Below, in pieces: positions 1 through 6,002 of a DNA stretch of 14,040 bases. The notes under the pieces are model-generated. The model searched no databases. It saw only the letters and a list, made by a program, of their open reading frames with translations, and had not been told where the DNA came from. The stretch is from a bacterium. Lineage in GTDB: Bacteria > Bacteroidota > Bacteroidia > Cytophagales > Thermonemataceae. Where the stretch lies: positions 1-14,040 of the forward strand of contig JANYGM010000125.1 in the NCBI GenBank assembly GCA_025362415.1, in the 5' to 3' direction. A program made the position numbers and the translations under genes. The first letter of the stretch is position 1, and every line of letters begins with the position of its first letter.

Positions 1-1
1 C

Positions 2-358
2 CTGCACACCTCATATACTAGTAATAATATTTTAATTTCTCTTGGTGAAACCTATAATCCAATTAATTCAGTAGTTAGCTCAATTAGAGGTTCTGTTAGA
101 GGGGGACAATTTCAGTATAGAAATAATTTATTACAAGTAAGTGTTTTCTCAGGTCTTGAGTCTTATCCACTTAGTTTATATGCTAAAAATACTTTAAATC
201 CCTCATTACAAAAAAGTGCTTTTTTGGGGTATTTTAGGTGCTTTGGTGATGCGTTTTGCATTTATTTTCTTAGGCTCTGCATTGATACAAGAATTCCATC
301 AAATACTCTACCTTTTTGGTGCATTCTTAGTTTTTACAGGTGTAAAGATGTTTTTTGA
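2..358 (+). CDS. Fragment of an unknown protein, open at the left edge
   Basis: This frame is open from the first bases to a TGA at 356-358. The other two plus frames hit stops at once or within about 35 bases, and the minus strand has several stops. The peptide up to about base 197 is polar and Ser/Asn/Gly/Tyr-rich (for example LISLGETYNPINSVVSSI) and looks like ordinary protein, perhaps a surface or secreted one; I do not recognise a family. After about base 198 the frame lies over the TerC gene in a different phase, so the last 50 or so codons are probably not native. The upstream gene is therefore probably cut at about 195-200 and joined to TerC by rearrangement or assembly error. Confidence 0.35.
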   Translation: MHTSYTSNNILISLGETYNPINSVVSSIRGSVRGGQFQYRNNLLQVSVFSGLESYPLSLYAKNTLNPSLQKSAFLGYFRCFGDAFCIYFLRLCIDTRIPSNTLPFWCILSFYRCKDVF

Positions 359-875
359 TGATGGAGATGATGAGGTAATGGAGCCAGACAAACACCCTGT
401 TGTGAAGTTTATGTCCAAATATTTCTCTGTTTATCCTCGTTATGTACGTGATAATTTCTTTGTAAAACGTAAAGGAAAAAAGTTTATAACGCCTTTATTT
501 TTGGTACTTGTGATTATAGAACTTACAGATTTACTTTTTGCTGTGGATTCTGTGCCAGCGGTTTTTGCAGTTACAAAAGACCCTTATGTGGTATTTTTCT
601 CTAATATTTTTGCTATTATGGGCTTGCGCTCTATGTTTTTCTTCTTGTCAAACATTATGCACTTGTTCCATTACCTAAAAATTGGCTTGGCATTTTTGCT
701 TACTTTTATTGGCTTAAAAATGATTTTTGGGCATTATTTACACGAATTTGGCTACAAAAATGAATATTCGTTGTTTATTATTTTAGGTATATTGGTCGTG
801 AGTATTGGTGCATCTTTGGCTTTCCCTCCCAAAAAAGAACCTGAAAGCATTGTACCACCTGAAAATGAAACATAG
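216..875 (+). CDS. TerC/Alx family integral membrane protein, N-terminus missing
   Basis: TerC/Alx proteins are multi-helix inner-membrane proteins linked to metal-ion (manganese, tellurite) handling. The retained part carries family hallmarks: VLFWGILGALVMR at the start, ELTDLLFAVDSVPAVFAVT in the middle with its conserved acidic residues, then DPYVVFFSNIFAIMGLRSMFF, and a final hydrophobic helix with a charged tail. The frame gives 219 residues from a GTG at 216, against about 310-330 for the family. Homology reads a little further upstream, through IPHYKK, to about base 198, where an in-frame TAA (195-197) blocks it. The missing part should contain the first helices and the usual EKSLSVDN-type motif. 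The GTG falls inside what is normally an internal segment, so it is unlikely to be a true start. The copy is either a broken gene or a contig-join artefact. Confidence 0.85.
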   Translation: MLFWGILGALVMRFAFIFLGSALIQEFHQILYLFGAFLVFTGVKMFFDDGDDEVMEPDKHPVVKFMSKYFSVYPRYVRDNFFVKRKGKKFITPLFLVLVIIELTDLLFAVDSVPAVFAVTKDPYVVFFSNIFAIMGLRSMFFFLSNIMHLFHYLKIGLAFLLTFIGLKMIFGHYLHEFGYKNEYSLFIILGILVVSIGASLAFPPKKEPESIVPPENET

Positions 876-877
876 GT

Positions 878-914
878 AATTGTGAATTTTTAATTATGAA
901 TTATGAATGAATAC
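878..914 (+). repeat. Heptad repeat array (AATTNNN) with AATGAATAC cap
   Basis: Reading from 878 the units are AATTGTG, AATTTTT, AATTATG, AATTATG, AATGAAT, then AC followed by an A-run. It lies just after the TerC stop codon. The same architecture recurs at 4094, 5507 and 9973. Confidence 0.7.
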
Positions 915-931
915 AAAATATTTATAATAAG

Positions 932-1000
932 TTGATTATATATCATTTTGGCATTATCATAACATAAACTAATTAGAGAAACCTACTTAGTAAAATGGAT
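932..1000 (+). promoter_or_regulatory. Upstream block shared with the GAF-protein gene
   Basis: The stretch AACATAAACTAAT (961-973), then GA.AAACCTACTTA ending at about 989, is nearly repeated at 10049-10076 before the gene at 10121. A TTGAT-TATAT-ATCAT dyad at 932-946 is matched there by two TTGAT/ATCAA-type palindromes. This may be a common promoter or operator region, or simply a longer version of the dispersed repeat. No clear TAnnTTTG box is visible in it. Confidence 0.4.
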
Positions 1001-1050
1001 TACGAAAAATACAAATCAAAATAAAATAACTAAAAAACAACCTAAAACTT

Positions 1051-1401
1051 ATGAAATACGTCAAAATTGCACTTCTTGTTATTATTCTCCTTGCCGTTGG
1101 TGTTGGGGTTTTTACTACTATGGCTACGTATAGCACAAGCGCACGTGTAGGACAACTTTACAAATTTGGTGAAAAAGGTATGCTTTTCAAAACATATGAA
1201 GGAGAGCTAAATATTTCTACAAAGGGCGCACTTGGTGAAAAATGGTCTTTTTCTGTCAATGGGAATGATAAAGAGCTTATCAAACAACTCAATGATGCAA
1301 TGGGAAAAGAAGTAAAACTAGATTATAACGAAAAATATGTCAAAATGTCTTGGGCAGGCGACACTAAATATTTTATTACTAAAATGGAAAAAATACAATA
1401 A
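1051..1401 (+). CDS. Small membrane-anchored conserved Bacteroidota protein
   Basis: This 116-residue protein has one N-terminal hydrophobic helix (about residues 4-23) and a soluble remainder that probably faces the periplasm. The segment YSTSARVGQLYKFGEKG followed by MLFKTYEGEL, and the late AGDTKYFITKME, match a conserved Bacteroidota family. In databases it often carries the misleading name '6-phosphogluconate dehydrogenase', although it has no Rossmann motif or dehydrogenase residues. Its function is not known to me. The ATG is followed at once by a lysine-bearing signal-anchor start (MKYVK). It is a single gene, with a hairpin terminator at 1437-1483 and an upstream block resembling that of the gene at 10121, which may point to shared control. 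Confidence 0.75.
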   Translation: MKYVKIALLVIILLAVGVGVFTTMATYSTSARVGQLYKFGEKGMLFKTYEGELNISTKGALGEKWSFSVNGNDKELIKQLNDAMGKEVKLDYNEKYVKMSWAGDTKYFITKMEKIQ

Positions 1402-1436
1402 TTTTCTATTGTTATTTTCTACCACATAGGCACATA

Positions 1437-1483
1437 GAGAACATAGAAATACATTTTTTGTATTTTGTGTTCTCTTTTTATTT
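1437..1483 (+). terminator. Hairpin terminator after the 1051-1401 gene
   Basis: GAGAACA (1437-1443) and AAATACA (1447-1453) pair with TGTATTT (1459-1465) and TGTTCTC (1468-1474), leaving a small internal loop. A T-rich tract follows from 1475. This fits a Rho-independent terminator for the plus-strand gene. Confidence 0.65.
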
Positions 1484-1591
1484 GAAATGTTAGCCTGTTT
1501 TTTATCTAAAAAATCTAACATTTCTTGATAAATCAGCGTTTTGTTGATAGATACGCAAGTGTGCATTCTCACTTGTCAAATACATAAACGT

Positions 1592-1619
1592 AATTCGTAA
1601 TTTCTAATTCGTAATTGAA
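1592..1619 (+). repeat. Heptad repeat array in the crtI leader
   Basis: The units are AATTCGT, AATTTCT, AATTCGT, AATTGAA. The array ends five bases before the crtI ATG, so it forms the immediate 5' leader and leaves no Shine-Dalgarno sequence. Confidence 0.65.
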
Positions 1620-1624
1620 CAAAG

Positions 1625-3103
1625 ATGTCAAAAAAAGTAATTATTATTGGTGCTGGTTTTTCTGGAATTGCGGCTGCTACCACGCTTGCAGATATGGGTT
1701 GTGAGGTAACTGTTTTAGAAAAAAATTCTATGGCTGGTGGGCGTGCAAGGGTTTTTTCTGAAAAAGGTTTTGTTTTTGATATGGGACCTAGTTGGTATTG
1801 GATGCCTGATGTTTTTGATAGATATTTTGAAAGATTTGGCAAAAAAGTAGCTGATTATTATACTCTCAAACGCCTAGACCCTTCTTATACAGTGATTTTT
1901 GGTGAAAATGATTTTTGGGATATTCCTGCAAATGTAGAGGAATTGGGCAAAATGTTTGAGAAATATGAAGTAGGAAGCGCAAAGAAACTAGAAGAGTTTT
2001 TAGCGCAATCTGCCTACAAATATAAGGTTGGCGTAAATGATTTGGTGTACCGCCCAAGTCGTTCTTTATTGGAGTTTGCAAGTGTTGGTTTGCTTGTGGA
2101 TATGCTCAAAATGGATATTTTTCAATCTTTTTATAAGCATATTCGTAAGTATTTTAAGCACGAAAAACTCCTAAAACTAATGGAATTTCCTGTACTTTTT
2201 TTGGGTGCTGTGCCACAAAATACACCTGCTTTGTATAGTCTGATGAATTATGCGGATATGTCGCTTGGTACGTGGTATCCAGAAGGAGGAATGCACAAAA
2301 TCATTGAGGGAATGGTAAAACTTGCAGAAGAAAAAGGCGTTAAATTCCTTTATAATCAAGAGGTTATGAGTATGGATATTGCGAGTAGAACTGTTCAGAA
2401 AGTTGTTACTCAAAATGCTAATTATGTTGCTGATGCTGTCGTTGCAAGTGCGGATTATCATCACGTTGATAGTAAGATTTTAGCTCCAGAATACAGAAAT
2501 TACACAGAAAAATATTGGGATAAACGTGTTATGGCACCTTCTAGCCTAATATTTTATTTGGGTGTGAGCAAAAAACTCAATAATTTGCAGCATCATAATT
2601 TATTTTTTGATGAAGATTTTGCACAACATTCTCACGAAATCTATACAGACCCAAAATGGCCTTCTAAGCCACTTTTTTACGCATCTTGTCCTTCCAAAAC
2701 TGATGCCACAGTTGCACCAGAAGGCTCTGAAAATCTATTTTTACTTATTCCTGTTGCACCTAATTTGCCTGATACAGAAGAGATTAGAGAGAAATATTAT
2801 AATATGATAATGGACAGGTTAGAAAAGCTCACAGGTCAGGAAATACGCCCTTATGTAGTGTATAAGCGTGGTTATGCGCACAAAGATTTTATGTCTGATT
2901 ATCACGCTTTCAAAGGAAATGCCTACGGACTTGCTAATACCTTATTTCAAACGGCTATCTTGAAACCATCTTTGAAAAATAAACATATAAAAAATTTATT
3001 TTATACAGGACAACTTACCGTTCCAGGTCCTGGTGTGCCTCCTTCTCTTATTTCTGGGCAAGTAGTGGCAACAGAAGTAATGAAAGACGTTTTTGGGAAA
3101 TAA
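1625..3103 (+). CDS. crtI: Phytoene desaturase / carotenoid oxidoreductase (CrtI family)
   Basis: CrtI enzymes are FAD-dependent, membrane-associated desaturases that convert phytoene to lycopene or neurosporene in carotenoid pigment synthesis. The 492-residue product has the usual length. It begins with the dinucleotide-binding motif GAGFSGIAAA (from residue 9), continues with LEKNSMAGGRAR and FDMGPSW, and ends with the family's C-terminal FAD signature LFYTGQLTVPGPGVPPSLIS. These make the family secure. The exact desaturation (phytoene desaturase or a CrtD-like hydroxyneurosporene desaturase) cannot be settled from sequence alone. No crtB or other carotenoid gene lies beside it, so the pathway must be scattered. 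The ATG at 1625 follows a heptad repeat leader. The gene faces the minus-strand gene at 3173-3568 across a strong palindrome. Confidence 0.9.
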   Translation: MSKKVIIIGAGFSGIAAATTLADMGCEVTVLEKNSMAGGRARVFSEKGFVFDMGPSWYWMPDVFDRYFERFGKKVADYYTLKRLDPSYTVIFGENDFWDIPANVEELGKMFEKYEVGSAKKLEEFLAQSAYKYKVGVNDLVYRPSRSLLEFASVGLLVDMLKMDIFQSFYKHIRKYFKHEKLLKLMEFPVLFLGAVPQNTPALYSLMNYADMSLGTWYPEGGMHKIIEGMVKLAEEKGVKFLYNQEVMSMDIASRTVQKVVTQNANYVADAVVASADYHHVDSKILAPEYRNYTEKYWDKRVMAPSSLIFYLGVSKKLNNLQHHNLFFDEDFAQHSHEIYTDPKWPSKPLFYASCPSKTDATVAPEGSENLFLLIPVAPNLPDTEEIREKYYNMIMDRLEKLTGQEIRPYVVYKRGYAHKDFMSDYHAFKGNAYGLANTLFQTAILKPSLKNKHIKNLFYTGQLTVPGPGVPPSLISGQVVATEVMKDVFGK

Positions 3104-3116
3104 AGAGGAAGAAAAA

Positions 3117-3148
3117 AGACCTTGAAGGTTTTAAAACCTTCAAGGTCT
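3117..3148 (-). terminator. Perfect palindromic terminator between convergent genes
   Basis: AGACCTTGAAGGTTTT (3117-3132) is followed by its exact complement (3133-3148), giving a stem of at least 14 bp. An A6 run at 3112-3117 becomes a U-tract on the minus strand, so it fits best as the terminator of the 3173-3568 gene. It may also stop crtI transcription. A degenerate relative lies at 4762-4800, so it belongs to a repeat family. Confidence 0.75.
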
Positions 3149-3172
3149 GATAATTAGGAAAGATTTTGCCTC

Positions 3173-3568
3173 CTAATGCACGTCAGAACCTGTCAATTCT
3201 CTTTCAAGGTTATCAGCAGTATGCCCAATTTCATTGACAATATCCTTTAAAATATCTTCTGTGGCGTGTTCTACCACAACGGAAGCAGCAAGTTGCAAAA
3301 ATCCTTCAAAAATAACTACTTTTGAATAGACAAGTTCTTGATTAACCTCCAAAACGTGGCGGAAATTTAGGTTAGGAATGTCTGCATCACACACACGAGA
3401 GGCAAACTCAATGACGTGAACGCCAGCACGGTCGCTTAGGTACGTAGTAACGCCCTGAAAACGTCCATCTGCAATAGGAACAGTAAGAATCAAGTTGTTT
3501 TGAGAGTATTCTGTGAAACTACCGCCAAGTTCTTCAGCAATTTTTTCTATAGCTTTTGTAAGATTCAT
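3173..3568 (-). CDS. Small YbjN-like / secretion-chaperone-fold protein
   Basis: The product is a 131-residue soluble protein without signal peptide or membrane helix. Its pattern is an N-terminal helix (LTKAIEKIAEELG), then beta strands (LILTVPIADGRFQGVTTYL, VHVIEFASRVCDA), a helix around LNFRHVLEVNQEL, a strand pair (YSKVVIFEGFLQLAASVVV) and a C-terminal helix. This resembles the YbjN / type III secretion chaperone-like fold found widely in small bacterial proteins. The assignment is by secondary-structure pattern only, and no catalytic residues stand out. It is a monocistronic minus-strand gene with ATG at 3568-3566, ending before the palindromic terminator at 3117-3148. Confidence 0.55.
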   Translation of the reverse strand: MNLTKAIEKIAEELGGSFTEYSQNNLILTVPIADGRFQGVTTYLSDRAGVHVIEFASRVCDADIPNLNFRHVLEVNQELVYSKVVIFEGFLQLAASVVVEHATEDILKDIVNEIGHTADNLERELTGSDVH

Positions 3569-3840
3569 AAAGATAATAGGGTTTACGTTTGGTAAATTTG
3601 ATGTTGAGTAGAATTTTTCATAAAAATATATAATATAATGTAGAAAACAAAGTTTTTCAGTAGATTTTATTCAAAAACTTTTACATTTTTTCTAAATCAG
3701 AAAAATCATAAAAAAAAGTGAAAAAAAATTTGCTTTTATCTAAAATATCTACTAAACTTACGAAAGTTTTAGAAACATCAATATAAACTAAAACTTTCTT
3801 ACAATATTATCCATTCCTAACCTCAAACCACATTACTATT

Positions 3841-4095
3841 ATGGGTTATTACCGCACAATTGATGGCGTCAAATATGACGGAGAATTGCTTAAAGCTGCA
3901 GAAGATGCAGTAGCAAAAGATGGTAGCATCAACATGGCTGAAGCTGAAAAACTTTTGGAAGAAGTAAAAGATGGCAACAATTACACAGACATAGAAAAAG
4001 GAACTATGGCTTACATCAGAGAAAATTTTAAATGGGACGAAGACGCAGATGAGTGGTTTCGTGCTGCAATCCGTAAATGGGCGGCTAATAAATAA
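3841..4095 (+). CDS. Conserved 84-residue protein of unknown function
   Basis: This short, acidic, soluble protein starts MGYYRTIDGVKYDGELLKAA and continues with YTDIEKGTMAYIRENFKW and a final ADEWFRAAIRKWA. I recognise this pattern as a small conserved family in several bacterial phyla, but know no function for it. It appears helical and has neither signal peptide nor membrane helix. The ATG at 3841 agrees with the conserved start. The leader (about 3733-3840) is AT-rich, with a TTTG at 3729-3732 but only a weak -7 match about 20 bases on. The stop codon overlaps the first bases of a heptad repeat array, and a very strong hairpin terminator follows at 4159-4223. The gene appears to stand alone. 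Confidence 0.8.
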   Translation: MGYYRTIDGVKYDGELLKAAEDAVAKDGSINMAEAEKLLEEVKDGNNYTDIEKGTMAYIRENFKWDEDADEWFRAAIRKWAANK

Positions 4096-4150
4096 TTAGA
4101 AATTGTGAATTAGGAATTAGGAATGAATACAATCATAATTCATAATTACG
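4094..4150 (+). repeat. Heptad repeat array overlapping a stop codon
   Basis: The units from 4094 are AATTAGA, AATTGTG, AATTAGG, AATTAGG, AATGAAT, then AC. The first two bases are the last two of the TAA at 4093-4095. Further AAT-type units run to about 4150. An oppositely oriented copy lies at 4255-4295 on the other side of the terminator. Confidence 0.7.
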
Positions 4151-4158
4151 AAAATAAT

Positions 4159-4223
4159 TATCCAAAGTTCTCAAAAAGCAAAAAAGTCAGGATTTTATCT
4201 TGACTTTTTTGCTTTTTTGGATA
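4159..4223 (+). terminator. Strong hairpin terminator
   Basis: AAAAAGCAAAAAAGTCA (4173-4189) pairs perfectly with TGACTTTTTTGCTTTTT (4201-4217) across an 11-base loop. An outer arm TATCCAAA (4159-4166) pairs with TTTGGATA (4216-4223) in an alternative extended fold. It ends the 3841-4095 transcript. Confidence 0.8.
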
Positions 4224-4254
4224 AACATCTTTTGTTTTTTCTTGTTTATAAGAT

Positions 4255-4295
4255 GTATTTCATTCTCAATTCCTAATTTAAAATTCCTAATTCAA
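4255..4295 (-). repeat. Heptad repeat array, inverted copy, abutting a start codon
   Basis: On the plus strand it reads GTATTTCATTCTC, then AATTCCT, AATTTAA, AATTCCT, AATTCAA. This is the reverse-complement arrangement of the capped arrays seen elsewhere. It ends one base before the ATG at 4297. Confidence 0.65.
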
Positions 4296-4296
4296 G

Positions 4297-4758
4297 ATGT
4301 ATCTTTATCAACTTCAACGCAAGCAAGTTTTACCAATTTCATTAGAAGAAGCGTGGGATTTTTTTTCTTCTCCAAAAAATTTGGAAAAAATAACTCCAAA
4401 AGATATGGCTTTTGACGTAAAACGTGTTCCAGACGGCAAAATGTATGCAGGAATGATTATAGAATACGTTGTACGTCCTATTTTGGGTATTCCTATTGGT
4501 TGGGTAACAGAAATTACTCACGTAGAAGAGCCTAAATATTTTGTTGATGAGCAGCGTTTTGGTCCTTATGCGTTGTGGCATCACCAGCACCATTTTAAAG
4601 CAGTAGAAGGCGGCGTTGAAATGATAGACTTGGTACATTACAAAAATCCGTTAGGTTTTTTGGGTGGCATTGCCAACTGGATTTTTGTGGAAAAACGTCT
4701 TAATCAGATTTTTGATTATAGGTATGAGATTTTAGAAAAGTATTTTGCAAAAAAATAA
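4297..4758 (+). CDS. SRPBCC-family ligand-binding (cyclase/dehydrase-like) protein
   Basis: The 153-residue protein has the SRPBCC (START/Bet v1-like) pattern: an opening strand (YLYQLQRKQVLPI), the diagnostic 'LEEAWDFFSSPKNLEKITP' helix turn, successive strands (GMIIEYVVRPILGIPIGWVTEI, YFVDEQRFGPYALWHHQHHF), an acidic strand region (GGVEMIDLVHYKNPLGFLGG) and a long C-terminal helix (FVEKRLNQIFDYRYEILEKYF). The fold forms a deep hydrophobic cavity for lipids, polyketides or other ligands; the ligand here is unknown. The DEQRFGPYALWHHQHHF stretch is typical of a subgroup common in Bacteroidota and cyanobacteria. There is no signal peptide. The leader consists entirely of an inverted heptad array. 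The gene converges on the DedA gene across a repeat-type terminator. Confidence 0.8.
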   Translation: MYLYQLQRKQVLPISLEEAWDFFSSPKNLEKITPKDMAFDVKRVPDGKMYAGMIIEYVVRPILGIPIGWVTEITHVEEPKYFVDEQRFGPYALWHHQHHFKAVEGGVEMIDLVHYKNPLGFLGGIANWIFVEKRLNQIFDYRYEILEKYFAKK

Positions 4759-4761
4759 AAA

Positions 4762-4800
4762 AGACCTTCAAAAAGACCTTCAAAAAAACCTTGAAGGTCT
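4762..4800 (-). terminator. AGACCTTCAA-type hairpin terminator
   Basis: AGACCTTCAA occurs at 4762-4771 and 4774-4783, and its complement TTGAAGGTCT at 4791-4800, giving a 10-bp stem with a seven-base loop. A-rich sequence upstream (4749-4761) is a U-tract on the minus strand, so it ends the DedA transcript. It is a degenerate relative of the palindrome at 3117-3148, with one arm duplicated. Confidence 0.65.
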
Positions 4801-4805
4801 AATAG

Positions 4806-5453
4806 TTACTCTCCTTTGGGGTTGGGGGCATTCTTCTGATTTCTCATCTGAAAATACGCTTTAACCATTGTGAGTGTAGTTATTCCTAAGAAAAACAAAA
4901 TGATATAATGTACATAATTGATAATGTCTGGGTAAATTTCTCCTAAAAAATATCCTCCAAGTGTTAAAAAACTTACCCACAAAAGCCCACCAACCACATT
5001 ATAAAGTGCAAAAAGTGGAAAACTCATACGTGCAATGCCTGCAAACAAAGGCGCAAATGTACGTATCACAGGCAAAAAACGCCCAATAATAAGTGCTTTT
5101 CCACCATATTTTTCAAAAAAATCTTGTGTATTAGTTACATATTTTTTCTTAAAATACCAACTATCTGGTTTGTCTAAAAAAGCACCACCCACAGAACGAC
5201 CAAAAATATAACCCGTAAAATTGCCCAAAATAGCAGCGGAAACAATACAAGTAAACAAAAACCAAATATTTACTTGTAAATAAGCCACACAAAAAAGCCC
5301 AGCTAAAAACAATAAATAATCACCTGGCAGAAAGAAACAGAAAAACCAACCAGTTTCTAAGTAAACAATCAACGTAATAATCCAAACGCCACCTTCTTTT
5401 ACAAGTTGTTTGGCATCTAAAAGTAGCTTGAAAAAATCCCAAATATCTGACAT
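4806..5453 (-). CDS. DedA family membrane protein
   Basis: DedA (VTT/SNARE-associated) proteins are polytopic inner-membrane proteins. Some members flip undecaprenyl phosphate or phospholipids, and others support membrane homeostasis. Seen here: an N-terminal amphipathic start, ETGWFFCFFLPGDYLLFLAG (with the family's F.PGD), a GYIFGRSVGG segment, the signature KYGGKALIIGRFLPVIRTFAP with its conserved arginines, then FAGIARMSF, a NVVGGLLW helix and a last helix near the C-terminus. The best start is the ATG at 5453 (MSDIWDFF), giving 215 residues. The frame can be extended to a TTG at 5483, but that part is encoded by a CCCC/GGGG palindromic repeat. The last seven residues, APNPKGE, also come from a copy of that repeat (4811-4829). 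Confidence 0.9.
   Translation of the reverse strand: MSDIWDFFKLLLDAKQLVKEGGVWIITLIVYLETGWFFCFFLPGDYLLFLAGLFCVAYLQVNIWFLFTCIVSAAILGNFTGYIFGRSVGGAFLDKPDSWYFKKKYVTNTQDFFEKYGGKALIIGRFLPVIRTFAPLFAGIARMSFPLFALYNVVGGLLWVSFLTLGGYFLGEIYPDIINYVHYIILFFLGITTLTMVKAYFQMRNQKNAPNPKGE
4811..4829. repeat. CCCC-AAA-GGG palindromic repeat inside the DedA 3' end
   Basis: The plus strand reads TCCTTTGGGG-TTGGGGG-C, the same family as 5468-5490, 5980-6001 and 12448-12473. In the DedA frame it codes for APNPKG, next to the stop codon. Confidence 0.65.
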
Positions 5454-5467
5454 AAATTTTAAGTATA

Positions 5468-5490
5468 GCCCCCTAACCCCCAAAGGGGGA
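5468..5490. repeat. CCCC-AAA-GGGG palindromic repeat
   Basis: GCCCCCTAA followed by CCCCCAAAGGGGGA sits just upstream of the DedA ATG. The core CCCCC-AAA-GGGGG can form a five-base-pair hairpin. Confidence 0.6.
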
Positions 5491-5506
5491 ATAAAGACGT
5501 TTTTTA

Positions 5507-5576
5507 AATTGTGAATGAATACAAAATACGGAACTAAAAAAACGTAATTCGTAATTGTTAATTCGTAATTGAATAC
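5507..5576 (+). repeat. Two heptad repeat arrays, the second containing a stop codon
   Basis: The first array is AATTGTG, AATGAAT, AC (5507-5522). The second is AATTCGT, AATTGTT, AATTCGT, AATTGAATAC (5546-5576). The stop codon (5558-5560) and last residues of the YtxJ-like gene on the minus strand lie inside the second array. Confidence 0.7.
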
Positions 5577-5899
5577 TTAATATCTTCATAATCAATGCCA
5601 TTGTGTGTTTGCGACAATGAACATTCACCATTTTTAATCAGTAACATTTGTGGCGACTGATGCACCACATCAAAAACAGTTGCAATAGCGTTAGAAATAG
5701 GACGAAAAGCAAGCAAATCAAGGTAAAAAGTAGCTACATCTTTCATTTCTGCCTCTTTCCATTGGCGTTCTAGCCTTGCAAGTGCGCTTTTGCTAATAGA
5801 ACAAGTAGTGCTATGTTTAAAAAGTAGTACAGGTTGCTCAAAAGACTGTTTTTTTATTTCTTCTAATTGTGCAATATCTTGCAAATTTATCCAATTCAT
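5558..5899 (-). CDS. ytxJ: YtxJ/BrxC-type monothiol bacilliredoxin
   Basis: Proteins of the YtxJ (DUF2847) family have a thioredoxin fold and act with bacillithiol, removing or relaying that thiol on oxidised protein cysteines. The 113-residue product has the family pattern: an N-terminal LEEIKKQSFEQPVLLFKHST strand, the active-site segment TTCSISKSAL with one cysteine followed by Ser-Ile-Ser in place of a CxxC, a YLDLLAFRPISNAIATVF stretch and the cis-proline region HQSPQMLLIKNGE. The single-cysteine site suits a monothiol mechanism. Several Bacteroidota make bacillithiol, which fits the inferred host. The last residues (about SITN) and the stop are encoded by a heptad repeat, so the native C-terminus may have been altered. 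The ATG at 5899 follows an A/T-rich leader. Confidence 0.8.
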   Translation of the reverse strand: MNWINLQDIAQLEEIKKQSFEQPVLLFKHSTTCSISKSALARLERQWKEAEMKDVATFYLDLLAFRPISNAIATVFDVVHQSPQMLLIKNGECSLSQTHNGIDYEDIKYSITN

Positions 5900-5979
5900 T
5901 TTAATTTATTTTTATTTTTTAACATTAAGAAATACACACTAAGCAGACACTAAGGAATATAAAAATACCTTTAAAAAGT

Positions 5980-6001
5980 CTCCTTTGGGGATTTAGGGGC
6001 T
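5980..6001. repeat. CCCC-AAA-GGGG palindromic repeat after the aminopeptidase gene
   Basis: CTCCTTTGGGGATTTAGGGG, in opposite orientation to 5468-5490, ends immediately before the stop codon of the minus-strand aminopeptidase gene (6003-6005). Confidence 0.6.
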
Positions 6002-6002
6002 A

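Noticed and set aside
1051..1401. Database-style label '6-phosphogluconate dehydrogenase'
   Set aside because: The protein is 116 residues with a membrane anchor and no nucleotide-binding motif, so the enzyme name cannot be right.
1318..1572. 84-codon open frame on the minus strand
   Set aside because: It overlaps the end of a well supported plus gene and its terminator hairpin; the peptide is low-complexity and unlike any family.
5454..5483. Longer DedA start at TTG 5483
   Set aside because: The added residues are encoded by a CCCC/GGGG palindromic repeat, and the family start fits ATG 5453.
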